The notes: a model not told the origin generated them from the sequence alone. Counted from the first letter of the stretch, positions 52,528 to 60,743 are shown. The stretch: DNA of 64,000 nucleotides from CAZNPL01 sp964574815 (GCA_964574815.1 CAZNPL010000027.1:1-64000), one strand, 5' to 3'. Numbers and translations: made by a program.

Positions 52528-53229
52528 TCACCCGCCGTGCCGAGCCAGAATCTGCCCGACCGTTTGGAGTCGCCAATTCCGACACTTGCCCCGCTTCGTC
52601 GGAATTCCCCTCTCTGTGAGTTCCTCGGCGATCGCCTCCAGTGTCCACCGCTTCACGGATCGCATTTCCCGCATCTGTGAAATCATTTCTTGCTCGAATT
52701 CGTTTGAAATCAGAGTCTTGCCGTCCGGTCCCAGATCGTACCCGTAGGGAACCGTACCGGTTCGCTGCCCGTTCGCGCGTTTGACGGCCAGGGCCGAGCG
52801 CGTCCGCTCCCGAACCAGGTTCCGCTCCATTTCGGCCGCACCGGCCAGCACCACGAGCATGAAACGCCCCGCGGCGCTTGTGGTGTCGATGGCGTTGCCT
52901 CCCAAATCGACCACGTGCAACGCCACGCCGGCCCGATCCCATTTCTCCACCGTTGACAGGCAATCGCCCGCGTTGCGAAACATCCGGTCCAGTTTCAGCA
53001 TCACGACGGCTTGTGCCTCGCCGCGCCGAATGGCCGACAGCAGGCGCTTTCCGCCTTCCCGCGACGCGAGAGGCTTACCGCCCGATACCCCGGCGTCCCG
53101 GATGATCTCGCGGAGGCACAGGGTTTTCAGGCGACAGTAGGCGCGAATGCGGTCCTCCTGCGCTCCGAGTCCGAGACCGCTATCCGCTTGTTCCTGAGTG
53201 CTGCATCGTACGTACGCAATGGCGTCCAT
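52528..53229 (-). CDS. serine recombinase (resolvase/invertase family)
   Basis: A 233-residue site-specific recombinase. The catalytic Ser10 is in IAYVRCSTQEQ, with Arg8 beside it. The active-site arginines are in LKLDRMFRNAGD and ERNLVRERT, and the long helix E (AGRFMLVVLAGAAEMERNLV) is present. The C-terminal DNA-binding part (LEAIAEELTERGIPTKRGK) is of the short recombinase type, not the large-serine-integrase type. The frame lies 12 bp downstream of the AAA gene in the same operon. It could act in element resolution or inversion; no partner site was found. Confidence 0.9.
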   Translation of the reverse strand: MDAIAYVRCSTQEQADSGLGLGAQEDRIRAYCRLKTLCLREIIRDAGVSGGKPLASREGGKRLLSAIRRGEAQAVVMLKLDRMFRNAGDCLSTVEKWDRAGVALHVVDLGGNAIDTTSAAGRFMLVVLAGAAEMERNLVRERTRSALAVKRANGQRTGTVPYGYDLGPDGKTLISNEFEQEMISQMREMRSVKRWTLEAIAEELTERGIPTKRGKCRNWRLQTVGQILARHGG

Positions 53230-53241
53230 GATTCCCGCCCC

Positions 53242-53934
53242 CTACGCCGCTTGTGATTCGCCGCGCGCCTTGAGTCGTCGCAGCGTATCCGGTAGCTGGT
53301 CGATGGCGTCCCGGATGTTGTTGCCCGACAACGTCCCGCCGTTGGCGCTGGTTTTCCCCTGGACGTAGGAAAGGAACCGGAAACCGGCCGGAATCGGCAG
53401 GCCGCGCTCGCGGGCGATCCGTTCCAGTAATTCGGCCACCGCGGGCGCGCTTGGTTTGCGGAACCGGAACCGGCGCCACCGCGAGTAGAGTCCGTCCACG
53501 TCATCGGCCCACGTGACGCTCGTGGTCGTGCCGATGACGATGACGTGATTCGGGAGATTCTCCAGCAATCCCAGGAGCATGCGCAGGCAATCCCGGTTCA
53601 AGTGCTGGATTTCGTCGATGATGTAGCATCGCCGGCCCGATCCGGTCCAACCGTACGCCAGCATGGATGACGCCACCGCTCGAAGATCCGCCACCGTCGT
53701 CATCCGGCTGTCGATCCGTTCGATGGAAAAATCGTCGCATCCGAGCGCTCGCGCCGTGACGTAGGCCGCGCTCGTTTTCCCGCAACCGGCGATTCCGTCC
53801 GACTCGAACAGCCACCGCTCGCCGCAACCGTCGAAAAGCCATTCGTCCGCGCACGCGTCGCGGATGTCGTCGATGACCGGTTGCCCGACAAAATCGCTCC
53901 ACGTCTGCGGCCGGTATCTCTCGGACAGCATCAT
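53242..53934 (-). CDS. clamp-loader-like AAA+ ATPase
   Basis: A 230-residue AAA+ protein. The N-terminus LSERYRPQTWSDFVGQ is the box II seen in RFC/DnaX/RarA clamp loaders. Walker A is GIAGCGKT (47-54), Walker B CYIIDEIQHL (103-112), and VIVIGTTTSVTWADDVDGLY covers sensor 1. It is shorter than DnaX (no C-terminal collar), so it may load or remodel a partner alone. Its start overlaps the stop of the preceding small gene by 4 bp. Role in the element (replication or recombination support) is inference. Confidence 0.8.
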   Translation of the reverse strand: MMLSERYRPQTWSDFVGQPVIDDIRDACADEWLFDGCGERWLFESDGIAGCGKTSAAYVTARALGCDDFSIERIDSRMTTVADLRAVASSMLAYGWTGSGRRCYIIDEIQHLNRDCLRMLLGLLENLPNHVIVIGTTTSVTWADDVDGLYSRWRRFRFRKPSAPAVAELLERIARERGLPIPAGFRFLSYVQGKTSANGGTLSGNNIRDAIDQLPDTLRRLKARGESQAA

Positions 53935-54191
53935 GCCACCGCCTTTCGCTCGCCGACGACGCGAAAGCGATGACGGCCGACGGTTGCGATTTCGTTCAAT
54001 GCTTGCTGATCGATCGATCCGTCAAAGCAAACGCATTGCCACCGCACGAGCATTGCGAGCGATTCCGGCGTGCAGACAACGGGCCGGAAACCCGGCAAGG
54101 CGAAACCGTCGAACACGTCCAGCTCGTCCAGATTGAGCGCCGCGCCCGACCGCGCGAGCGCCACCGCGTCGGATAGCTGTTGCGTCGTCAT
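53931..54191 (-). CDS. small protein of unknown function
   Basis: An 86-residue protein, MTTQQLSDAVALARSGAALN onward, ending RHRFRVVGERKAVA. No family recognised. It overlaps the ardC-like stop by 4 bp on one side and the AAA start by 4 bp on the other (ATGA-type overlaps), so it is certainly translated as part of the operon. Its tail is basic. I have no functional call. Confidence 0.6.
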   Translation of the reverse strand: MTTQQLSDAVALARSGAALNLDELDVFDGFALPGFRPVVCTPESLAMLVRWQCVCFDGSIDQQALNEIATVGRHRFRVVGERKAVA

Positions 54192-55066
54192 GCTGCCACC
54201 GCCTTTCCGGCCGCATTCTCGGCATCGTCGATAATCGCCTTGGCCGTTTCCGAGATCCGTTGCAGAGACTCGCGGAGCGCTTTGGAATCCCCTTGCCACA
54301 AGGCGATATAGCGTGAGGCGCGGACTTCAACATCAAGCCCAAAGTGCCGGCAGACAACGTACGCGACAGATTCCGCCTCTAGTTCGGCGATGCTGCGCGT
54401 GAGCGGTCCGCGGTCTTCCCAGTGCATCGCCTCATGCGCCAACTCATGCGCCAAGGTTTTCGCCTGTTGTCCGGTCGCGTGTTCGTTGGAGATTTCGACG
54501 GAGCCTTTCTTCGAGACACCGTAGAGGCCTTCCCGGCCCATCGGTTGGAACGTCACGGCGATGCCGCGCGATTCCGCGACGCGGCGCAGCTTGCCGAGTA
54601 GGTCGTCGGCCGCGGCGCTTATGTCGGGAACATCGACGTTCGGAAGTGGTTCGCCGTCGGTTTGGGAAACGTCGAACACGTGAACGACTCGGAAGTAGAT
54701 TCCGGTCCGCTCCTCGGTCTCGCCGGTGTCCGCGTTCTCTTCCTCGCGCTTGTACGTGCAAGGCGCGAATATCGCGATGCCGCGCTCGCCTTTCCGCACT
54801 TGGCGCTTGAGACTCTGCCACGTTCTGTAACCGGCAACGCGCGTGGCGTCCGGTCGTTGCGACGCAATCAGTAGCGTGTTGTGCCACGAATACCGATGGA
54901 AGCGCGCCTGCACGTCCAGGTAGCGCTTAAACTCCGCGGACGCGCGGACCGAATCGACCGCACGCGCGAGCGCGTCCAAACCCGCGTCAATCGTGGCGCG
55001 TAGCTGTTCGCCACGTTTCCGGCTCTTTTCCGTTGCGTTTTCGGGTGGTTTTGCTACGGTTTGCAT
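54188..55066 (-). CDS. ArdC-like protein with zinc metallopeptidase domain
   Basis: A 292-residue protein. The N-terminal ~130 residues match the ArdC single-stranded-DNA-binding domain (FHRYSWHNTLLIASQRPDAT, VAGYRTWQSLKRQVRKGERG, IAIFAP). The C-terminal half is a metallopeptidase-like domain with the zinc motif TLAHELAHEAMHW (HExxH). ArdC proteins of conjugative plasmids shield incoming DNA from restriction. The ATG at 55066 has AGGAGCG 8 bases ahead. A consensus promoter lies about 80 bases upstream. First gene of the minus-strand operon with the small gene, AAA and recombinase. Confidence 0.85.
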   Translation of the reverse strand: MQTVAKPPENATEKSRKRGEQLRATIDAGLDALARAVDSVRASAEFKRYLDVQARFHRYSWHNTLLIASQRPDATRVAGYRTWQSLKRQVRKGERGIAIFAPCTYKREEENADTGETEERTGIYFRVVHVFDVSQTDGEPLPNVDVPDISAAADDLLGKLRRVAESRGIAVTFQPMGREGLYGVSKKGSVEISNEHATGQQAKTLAHELAHEAMHWEDRGPLTRSIAELEAESVAYVVCRHFGLDVEVRASRYIALWQGDSKALRESLQRISETAKAIIDDAENAAGKAVAA

Positions 55067-55410
55067 GTCAATCGCTCCTGGTAAGCGGTTGGCCACGCCG
55101 GCGGACGTTGCAGCGTCGCGCCGGCACTTATCCTTTCACTATATTAAAGATACCCCACGAACCGCACTGTGTCAACTTTTTTCTCTATAACCGGACGGTT
55201 GAATAGCAAATTGTGCAGACAGTGCAGTACAGTCGGGCAAACACGCGACGAAAGAGCGCGCTCAAAGTGCAGCGACGCGATGCCACGAAGGAAAGCGGAC
55301 CGCGAGCGCGGCGCGTCGCGCGGAGCATAATGCCCCCGCGCGGGCGGGGGTGTCGTCCCCCTTTATGGCATGAGATTCTAAGATGACCCCGCACGAACAA
55401 TTACGGCATT
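55067..55410. other. promoter region of the ardC-like operon
   Basis: About 340 bases. It holds the promoter at 55147-55175 and, further right, a GC hairpin CCCCCGC/GCGGGGG (55333-55339 with 55344-55350), about 60 bases past the stop of the lipoprotein gene at 55411. No gene seen. Confidence 0.5.
55147..55175 (-). promoter_or_regulatory. sigma-70-type promoter for the ardC-like operon
   Basis: Read on the minus strand: -35 box TTGACA (55175-55170), an exact 17-bp spacer, and -10 box TATCTT (55152-55147). The following sequence is AT-rich. Transcription would start near 55140, giving a leader of about 75 bases to the ATG at 55066. This is the best promoter match in the window. Confidence 0.75.
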
Positions 55411-56208
55411 TCAAGGAGCCGAACCGCTCCGTGCCCCTCTTCTACCGGTCGCGAGCAGCAACCCCTGTTGGAGCAATTCTCCTCTCGTCTCTTTCGCCAG
55501 GGCGTGCATTAGGTCCTTGAATCCTGCATACGCGCTGCCCTTGGTGAGCGATCCGCCTGTCCATGCCAACCGCCGACTTGCGACATCATAAAGCTCGATC
55601 TTGTGCCGCATCCGCGGCTTGCGAACGGGATGTCCACCCCACGTTTGGGTATGTGTCGTCCCATGAACGCTTCCATGAGTTGTCGCGTAACCTCCATGCT
55701 GATACGTGCTGGCAGATAATGTGCCGGACGTGTGACTCATGGAAGTCTGCGCAGAGTACTCTTCTTCCTCCCAGTAGTCGGTCTCCCAGACCAGAACGAC
55801 TGCGTCGATTTCGCGCCCGTCCAGAATCTCGAAAAACTCTCTGTCGTCGTATTCACGGGTTGGAAGCAGGACTTCGACCGAACGCGTGACTTGTGCGTCG
55901 ATCTTTGCGAATTGCTGCAGGAAGATGTCCTCCGCATCAGCCCGCTGATCAAGATTCTCGAACCGTGCTGCTATGAGGATGTTCTTGTACCGATGATCGC
56001 TGAAGTCCGGATCAAGGAATGATCGCATCCTGGAAGAAGCGCAGCCGGGGGTTGCTATGAGTATTAGGATCGAGGCGAGAAGAATCGATCGTCGCAACGG
56101 GGGAGGCGCTGACCGACGTCTTCGCGCGGATTCAGGCGGGGAACCAAACTGCGCGGCAAGAGACTCAAGCGGTGGGATACCAAGTGGATCAGGCATAGAC
56201 GCGCTCAT
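55411..56208 (-). CDS. putative lipoprotein
   Basis: A 265-residue protein. The start at 56208 has TGGAGC upstream, but the export signal begins only near residue 38 (RRSILLASILILIATPGC), with the lipobox TPGC. The first ~35 residues are Pro/Ser/Arg-rich and precede it, an unusually long N-region. The mature part contains DREFFEILDGREIDAVVLVW, a His/Thr/Ser-rich stretch around residue 175-195 (TTHGSVHGTTHTQTWGGH) that could bind metal, and ends in a basic tail. Two motifs, IELYDVASRRLAWTG and GFKDLMHALA, resemble lipoproteins of outer-membrane stress systems, but I cannot assign a family. Confidence 0.6.
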   Translation of the reverse strand: MSASMPDPLGIPPLESLAAQFGSPPESARRRRSAPPPLRRSILLASILILIATPGCASSRMRSFLDPDFSDHRYKNILIAARFENLDQRADAEDIFLQQFAKIDAQVTRSVEVLLPTREYDDREFFEILDGREIDAVVLVWETDYWEEEEYSAQTSMSHTSGTLSASTYQHGGYATTHGSVHGTTHTQTWGGHPVRKPRMRHKIELYDVASRRLAWTGGSLTKGSAYAGFKDLMHALAKETRGELLQQGLLLATGRRGARSGSAP

Positions 56209-56390
56209 AACGAAGCTCCATTCTCACGTGCATAGGTGGATGAGCCGTCAGGTTATCACGGAGCCGGGTCTGCGCCCACCGTGTTGAGGCAGCGAGGCGT
56301 AAAGGCCGTTGAGCTACGTTGCGAGCGTCACGCGCGTGGAGAGTACTCAGATTCTCTGATGATAGGTCGTGCGTCGGACGGGAAGCTCGC

Positions 56391-56418
56391 TTGCCCAGGT
56401 CGTGTACTGCGATAGAAT
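56391..56418 (+). promoter_or_regulatory. promoter candidate for the 56506 gene
   Basis: TTGCCC (56391-56396), a 16-bp spacer, and TAGAAT (56413-56418). Transcription would start near 56425, about 11 bases before a strong inverted repeat. Confidence 0.5.
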
Positions 56419-56435
56419 ATCCCTTACCGGTATTT

Positions 56436-56484
56436 GGTCCATCCGTCGGCGCCCTGCTACCGTCCGGCGTCCGACGGATGGACC
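56436..56484 (+). promoter_or_regulatory. 14-bp inverted repeat in the 5' leader
   Basis: GGTCCATCCGTCGG (56436-56449) is exactly inverted as CCGACGGATGGACC (56471-56484) around a 21-nt loop. It lies between the promoter candidate and the ribosome site AAGGACGG of the 56506 gene. It can form a very stable mRNA hairpin or be a double binding site for a repressor. Confidence 0.65.
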
Positions 56485-56505
56485 GACATCACAAGGACGG
56501 TAGTC

Positions 56506-57414
56506 ATGTCAGCTTCTAATGGCGGGTCGCCGCCATGTGAAGATCGTCCGGAGAAGGGGACGTCGCGGCGAGAGGGCGTTTCGCCCACAGGTGGCCGCGA
56601 ATACGCCGTTGATGAGAACGGTCACCCGCTCCCAACGGACGGTCCGATCGAGGTTCCTGGTGGGAGCTCGCCTATCGGTGAGGGCCCCTGGCCGCAGGAC
56701 GGCGTGAGAAACCGCGTCGAGTTGGCGCTCCCCAAAAAACCGATCAAGAGAATGCCCGGCGTCCGCTCTCGGCGCGTCCGCTGGCTAAGCGACCTGCTTC
56801 GACTGGCGCCGAAACTTGTCGAGGCCGATCGCTCAGGTGACGACGACTATAACGAGTCTGACGAACGGCACTTCGATCCGTCAGCCCTGCCCCACGTCGA
56901 GAAATTCTGCCGTGAGATGACAAAGGCGGCATCGTGGGTCAGCGGTAAGCCATCGCTCATTCAGGCGTGCGAGAAGGCTTGCCGTGGCCGGCTGGACGAG
57001 TTTCTCCTGAAAGTCCGCGATTTCGTTCGAGAGGGGAAGCCGCACATCCTCAATTTCGGGGACACACTCGGGGACGTTTGCCGAGCACTCGAATTGCTAG
57101 ACTGCCGAGACGCCGATCTTGGCCCTGTGGCGCTGACACGTCGAGACCGGGTGTCTGGAAAAGTTGCCCCTGCCGGAGAACAAGCGGCCGACGCGCCGCC
57201 GTCCCAGGGTGCAGTGGACTTCCCGAACCCCTCGGCTCCAGTCAGCCTGCAGAAAGCTGCCGACGCTTGGGGTGGACAGATGACGCGACACAAACTCCGG
57301 AAAGCTATGGACCGCGGTCGCGTGCGTTACCAGGAAAAGAACCGACAGACGTTCGTGTTCTGCCGCGACGACGTGCCGAACCTGCCCCCCGCCCAAAAAA
57401 ACAGCCCGAACTGA
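56506..57414 (+). CDS. element protein of unknown function
   Basis: A 302-residue protein. AAGGACGG precedes the ATG at 56506. The first ~70 residues are Pro/Gly/Glu-rich and probably disordered. A helical middle follows (VRWLSDLLRLAPKLVEADRS, ALPHVEKFCREMTKAASWVS). The C-terminus, PVSLQKAADAWGGQMTRHKL followed by RKAMDRGRVRYQEKNRQTFV, looks like a small winged helix-turn-helix reading-head. It sits directly before the 31-bp tandem repeats, so it might bind them; this is inference. No family recognised. Confidence 0.6.
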   Translation: MSASNGGSPPCEDRPEKGTSRREGVSPTGGREYAVDENGHPLPTDGPIEVPGGSSPIGEGPWPQDGVRNRVELALPKKPIKRMPGVRSRRVRWLSDLLRLAPKLVEADRSGDDDYNESDERHFDPSALPHVEKFCREMTKAASWVSGKPSLIQACEKACRGRLDEFLLKVRDFVREGKPHILNFGDTLGDVCRALELLDCRDADLGPVALTRRDRVSGKVAPAGEQAADAPPSQGAVDFPNPSAPVSLQKAADAWGGQMTRHKLRKAMDRGRVRYQEKNRQTFVFCRDDVPNLPPAQKNSPN

Positions 57415-57488
57415 TCGAATCTCGTTGCGCACTGATCGAGACTGATCGAATCTCGTTGCGCACTGATCGAAACTGGTCGAATCTCGCG
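57410..57488. repeat. 31-bp tandem repeats (about 2.5 copies)
   Basis: ACTGATCGAATCTCGTTGCG followed by CACTGATCGA occurs at 57410-57439 and again, identically over 30 bases, at 57441-57470. A shorter diverged third copy starts at 57472 (ACTGGTCGAATCTCGCG). Within them CTGATCGA appears four times and CTGGTCGA once. Iteron-like arrays of this kind often bind the regulator or initiator encoded next to them. Confidence 0.8.
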
Positions 57489-57532
57489 ACCTACCTATTT
57501 GCCCCATCCGGATCACGTGACAAACTTCAGGT

Positions 57533-57733
57533 GTGACCGGGGAACTTCTGAAACCGTCTGAGATTGACACACTTCTGCGATACCCACAAGGGCGCACGGC
57601 GCGGCTCGCGCGTAAAGGAGAAATCCCGCACGTGCGGCTCCCCGACGGCGAGATCAGGTTTGATCGGCAGGAAATCGCTGAGTGGTTGAAGGAGCGGACC
57701 GTCACGGTAGGAGCAGCGCATGACAGAATCTAG
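57533..57733 (+). CDS. excisionase-like helix-turn-helix protein
   Basis: A 66-residue protein starting at GTG. The core LKPSEIDTLLRYPQGRTARL, ARKGEIPHVRLPDGEIRFDR and QEIAEWLKER is the MerR/Xis-type winged helix. Small proteins of this kind steer integrase towards excision or regulate element promoters. It follows the tandem repeats by 45 bp. No strong ribosome site. Confidence 0.65.
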   Translation: MTGELLKPSEIDTLLRYPQGRTARLARKGEIPHVRLPDGEIRFDRQEIAEWLKERTVTVGAAHDRI

Positions 57734-57791
57734 GCATACCGCGGGCGCGGGCAGGCGCTGGCGGCAATTTGACGAGTAGGAACACTGGAAC

Positions 57792-58493
57792 ATGGATAGT
57801 TTAGCCGACCGTGGGCCTGGGGGCAAGCCCCTGTGCCAGCTTCTGCCGGCGATCCCCTGGCCCGTCGTCCGGCGGTTCCTTGTTGAATGGCAGGAAGCGG
57901 CGGACTGGCTGTTGAGCTGCGGTCTTCGGCACCCCGTGGAATTCGCCGAGGTGACCGGCACACTAAACCTGGACGGCTCCAGTATGCCCGACCCGCCACG
58001 CGAGATCATCTTTCGCTGGATAGTCGCGGCGGGCATTTCCGGTATCGACATCGACGAAGCAACGCTGGTGCATGCGTGCAGGCGCGAAGGTGAACCGATC
58101 GGCAAAGATCGGCTGCGGGAGGTCATTCACCATCCCGCGTCGGAAACAATCGCGTCGATGTGGGATGCCGCGCGAGCGGTGTGGGAATTCGCAAAACGCT
58201 ACGACTGCTTCGGACGGGCGGAATTCTGGCTAATCGACCCGCGCCCGCTGGGGGAAATCGTCGAGCGACTCTATCGGGACGTCGTAGTCACCAACAGGCG
58301 AGCGTGCAGCGTTCGCAGTCTGAAGCGGCATGCGGAAAACACGCGTTTGTGCCGGCAACGCGAAGCGGAATTGCGGGAGCGTGGACCGGACGACACGACG
58401 GAGATCACAAGCACACCGCTGACCCGGCGACACCGCTGGTGGAAGCCGGCCCGCAAGCAACGGCGGCGAAAGTCACGGAGGCGGACAAGATGA
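57792..58493 (+). CDS. element protein of unknown function
   Basis: A 233-residue protein. The first ~160 residues have alternating helical and aromatic patches (IPWPVVRRFLVEWQEAADWL, SMWDAARAVWEFAKRYDCFG). The last ~50 are very basic (WWKPARKQRRRKSRRRTR), suggesting nucleic acid contact. Its stop overlaps the start of the following ATPase gene (ATGA), so the pair is translationally coupled and may function together in element replication. No family recognised. Confidence 0.6.
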   Translation: MDSLADRGPGGKPLCQLLPAIPWPVVRRFLVEWQEAADWLLSCGLRHPVEFAEVTGTLNLDGSSMPDPPREIIFRWIVAAGISGIDIDEATLVHACRREGEPIGKDRLREVIHHPASETIASMWDAARAVWEFAKRYDCFGRAEFWLIDPRPLGEIVERLYRDVVVTNRRACSVRSLKRHAENTRLCRQREAELRERGPDDTTEITSTPLTRRHRWWKPARKQRRRKSRRRTR

Positions 58494-60220
58494 GCATTCC
58501 TCAAATCGACGCCGAAGCGGTCACCTTGAATGGCACACTCAAGGTCCGACTGATCGCGACACGGGAAGGCGAAGTCATCGACATCGACGAATTGAACGCG
58601 GCGAGCGCAGCGGCGCGGAAGCGCTACGCGGACCGGACGGCTCCGCTTTTCAAGTGTACGACGAAGGCTATCAGCGACATCCTGCACCAGCGGTGTCTGG
58701 ATGCTATGCAGATGGCGCAAGAGCGGGCCGACGACGTAGCAACGCCGGCCCGTCAAACGGCGTCGCTGGTGGACTCGCAGCGGATAGCCGAGTTGGCCTG
58801 GGGCCCGAACGGGCCGGACTTCATCGTATTCGACCGGACGACGGGGGCAGTGACGCGGACGCACGCCCTCGAAACCGCCACGGGGCACTATGGGCTGCCG
58901 TCCATTTGCGCCGGCATCGTCACGCCGGGCGGCGAGATACCCGGAAACGTGCTGGTTCCGACGCAAGCGGCGACCGACGCGGCTGACGAAACCGGACTTC
59001 GTGCGGACGTGGCCAGTTTCATCGGCCGGTACGTCGAGTTGCCGGGGGACGCATGCTCACTCGCCGTTGAATATGTGCTACTCACCTGGGTGTTTGACGC
59101 CTTCGATGAGGTTCCCTACTTGGCGTTCCGAACGGCTGACGCTGGCCGGGGCAAGTCCCGGGCGCTCGATACCGTGGCGTCGGTGTGCTATCGCAGCATG
59201 TTCGTCGGCGGCGGATCGTCGGCGGCTGCAACGCTGCGCATGCTGCACGAATTCGGGGGCACGCTCGCGGCCGATGAATTCGACCTGAAGCAAAACACCG
59301 AGTTGGCATGGACGCTGACGGCGATTCTGAACCAGGGCTTTCAGCGGAATCGGCCGCTCATCAAGTGTGACGGTGACGCGTTGGAGCCGAGGGCATTCCG
59401 CTGTTTCGGTCCGAAGCTGTTCGCGTTGCGGCGTGGATTCACAGACGATGCCACGGAAAGCCGGACGTTGAATGTCCGCATGCGACAGCGGACACGGCAG
59501 GACATCCCTTTGAACCTGCCGCGTGCGGCTTTCGATGCCGAAGCGGTGGCGCTGCGCAACCGGCTGTTAGGGTGGCGGTTTCTGAACCTGGACCGGATCA
59601 CGATAAGGCCGGATCTGGCGGACCCGGCGCTCGAGGATCGGGCGAATCAGATCGGCCTGCCGCTGTTGTCCATCGCTCGCACCGATGAGGACCGGGCCAG
59701 GATCGTTGCGGTGTTGGGTGAGCGGCAACAGGCGATCGCGCTGGACCGGGCGGCGACGCTGGCCGGCGAGATCGTCGAGGTTATCGAGGCCATGACCGAA
59801 CCGGACGACGACGTGCGGCCGGGACTGGTGGCGCAAGAGGTGAACCGGCGTCGGGCGGCGGCGGAAGGTATCGAGATCGGCAAGCTGCGGAAGCCGGCGA
59901 CGGCTCACCGCGTCGGTCGTGTCATCTGCGGCGAGTTGGAACTGCCGCAACTTCCGAAGGACAATCAGGGGGCCAGATACCAGTATCACCCGGAACGCCG
60001 GGCCGAGTTGTGCGCACGGTACGGGGTACCCCTCTCAGAAACGTCACTATCGTCATATCGTCACTCGTCACTGCAAACGTCACCGGAAAACCCGCTTTTT
60101 GACAGCGCCGGCGGGGTTAGTGACGTTAGTGACGTTGGTGACGTTTCTCAGGAAGGGGGTGACCTTTGTGACGATTCAGGCCTTGGTTCCCCACCGAATG
60201 ACGAATGGGCAAAGCGATGA
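58490..60220 (+). CDS. P-loop ATPase of the mobile-element replication type
   Basis: A 576-residue protein starting at an ATG that overlaps the previous stop, with GGAGG 9 bases upstream. In the middle, FRTADAGRGKSRALDTVASV carries a P-loop-like GRGKS, and GTLAADEFDLKQNTELAWTL supplies an acidic Walker-B-like strand. A sensor/arginine region follows (CFGPKLFALRRGFTDDATES). The overall layout resembles DUF3631/DUF927-type helicase or primase-associated ATPases of phages and integrative elements. The last ~60 residues are low-complexity with a GVSDVSDVGDVSQ repeat, encoded by 9-bp GTGACGTTA-type units. Probably the element's replication protein, but the exact activity is not shown. Confidence 0.7.
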   Translation: MSIPQIDAEAVTLNGTLKVRLIATREGEVIDIDELNAASAAARKRYADRTAPLFKCTTKAISDILHQRCLDAMQMAQERADDVATPARQTASLVDSQRIAELAWGPNGPDFIVFDRTTGAVTRTHALETATGHYGLPSICAGIVTPGGEIPGNVLVPTQAATDAADETGLRADVASFIGRYVELPGDACSLAVEYVLLTWVFDAFDEVPYLAFRTADAGRGKSRALDTVASVCYRSMFVGGGSSAAATLRMLHEFGGTLAADEFDLKQNTELAWTLTAILNQGFQRNRPLIKCDGDALEPRAFRCFGPKLFALRRGFTDDATESRTLNVRMRQRTRQDIPLNLPRAAFDAEAVALRNRLLGWRFLNLDRITIRPDLADPALEDRANQIGLPLLSIARTDEDRARIVAVLGERQQAIALDRAATLAGEIVEVIEAMTEPDDDVRPGLVAQEVNRRRAAAEGIEIGKLRKPATAHRVGRVICGELELPQLPKDNQGARYQYHPERRAELCARYGVPLSETSLSSYRHSSLQTSPENPLFDSAGGVSDVSDVGDVSQEGGDLCDDSGLGSPPNDEWAKR

Positions 60221-60414
60221 ATGAAGCGACCGAACGGATTCTCTTGACCACACGCGAGGCGGCAAAGTCGTTGGCGATCAGCGAACGAACATTGTGGACG
60301 CTCACCCAAAGGGGCGACCTTCCGTGTGTGCGAATCGGCCGCTCGGTCCGCTATTCCCCGCGTCAACTTCAGGCATGGATCGAACGCCAGAGCGCGGCGG
60401 AAAAAGCCACTTGA
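60217..60414 (+). CDS. excisionase/AlpA-like helix-turn-helix protein
   Basis: A 65-residue protein. LLTTREAAKSLAISERTLWT followed by LTQRGDLPCVRIGRSVRYSP and QLQAWIERQ is the classic helix-turn-helix of excisionase-like proteins. The start overlaps the upstream stop (ATGA). Just ahead of the toxin-antitoxin-like pair and integrase. It likely controls integrase direction or transcription. Confidence 0.8.
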   Translation: MNEATERILLTTREAAKSLAISERTLWTLTQRGDLPCVRIGRSVRYSPRQLQAWIERQSAAEKAT

Positions 60415-60440
60415 CACAGCGCCTAACGTGAGGTATAGTT

Positions 60441-60743
60441 ATGACGGATATGGACAGCAAAGCGCGCCGGGCGCTGAGGATCATTCGGGAGTGCGTGGCC
60501 GAGGGGCGGTATCGCCTGACCCGGCATTTCCTGGAGCGGATGGACGAACGTGGCTTCTTTTGGCCGGACATCGTGGCGATCCTGGACGAACCGAGCGGCG
60601 TTCGCAGCGACGGGCGCGACGAGTTCGACCGGCCGAAATGGGTCGTCAGCGGCGACGCCCCCGACGGCGTGCCGATTGACATCGTGTGCGTGTTCGACGA
60701 GGACGACCAGGGACGGCAGACGATCTTCATTACGGTGTACTGA
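60441..60743 (+). CDS. DUF4258-family protein (toxin-like)
   Basis: A 100-residue protein. RYRLTRHFLERMDERGFFWP followed by DIVAILDEPS and the C-terminal IDIVCVFDEDDQGRQTIFIT is the DUF4258 core; its conserved His-x4-Arg (HFLERMDER) resembles the RelE/BrnT/MqsR toxin fold. DUF4258 genes are usually paired with an antitoxin-like gene, as here, where a XRE-type protein follows 12 bp later. Toxin activity is inferred from family and pairing only. Confidence 0.75.
   Translation: MTDMDSKARRALRIIRECVAEGRYRLTRHFLERMDERGFFWPDIVAILDEPSGVRSDGRDEFDRPKWVVSGDAPDGVPIDIVCVFDEDDQGRQTIFITVY

Larger units (their letters stand above)
56209..56505. other. divergent regulatory region with leader hairpin
   Basis: About 300 bases between the lipoprotein (minus) and the 56506 gene (plus). 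It contains a promoter candidate (56391-56418) and a strong 14-bp inverted repeat (56436-56484). No gene seen. Confidence 0.5.

Noticed and set aside
52528..53229. Large serine integrase as the element's own integrase
   Set aside because: At 233 residues it is a small resolvase-type recombinase; the tyrosine integrase at the tRNA is the better candidate.
57410..57488. CRISPR array
   Set aside because: The repeat units abut each other with a 1-bp gap and no spacers; it is a tandem repeat.
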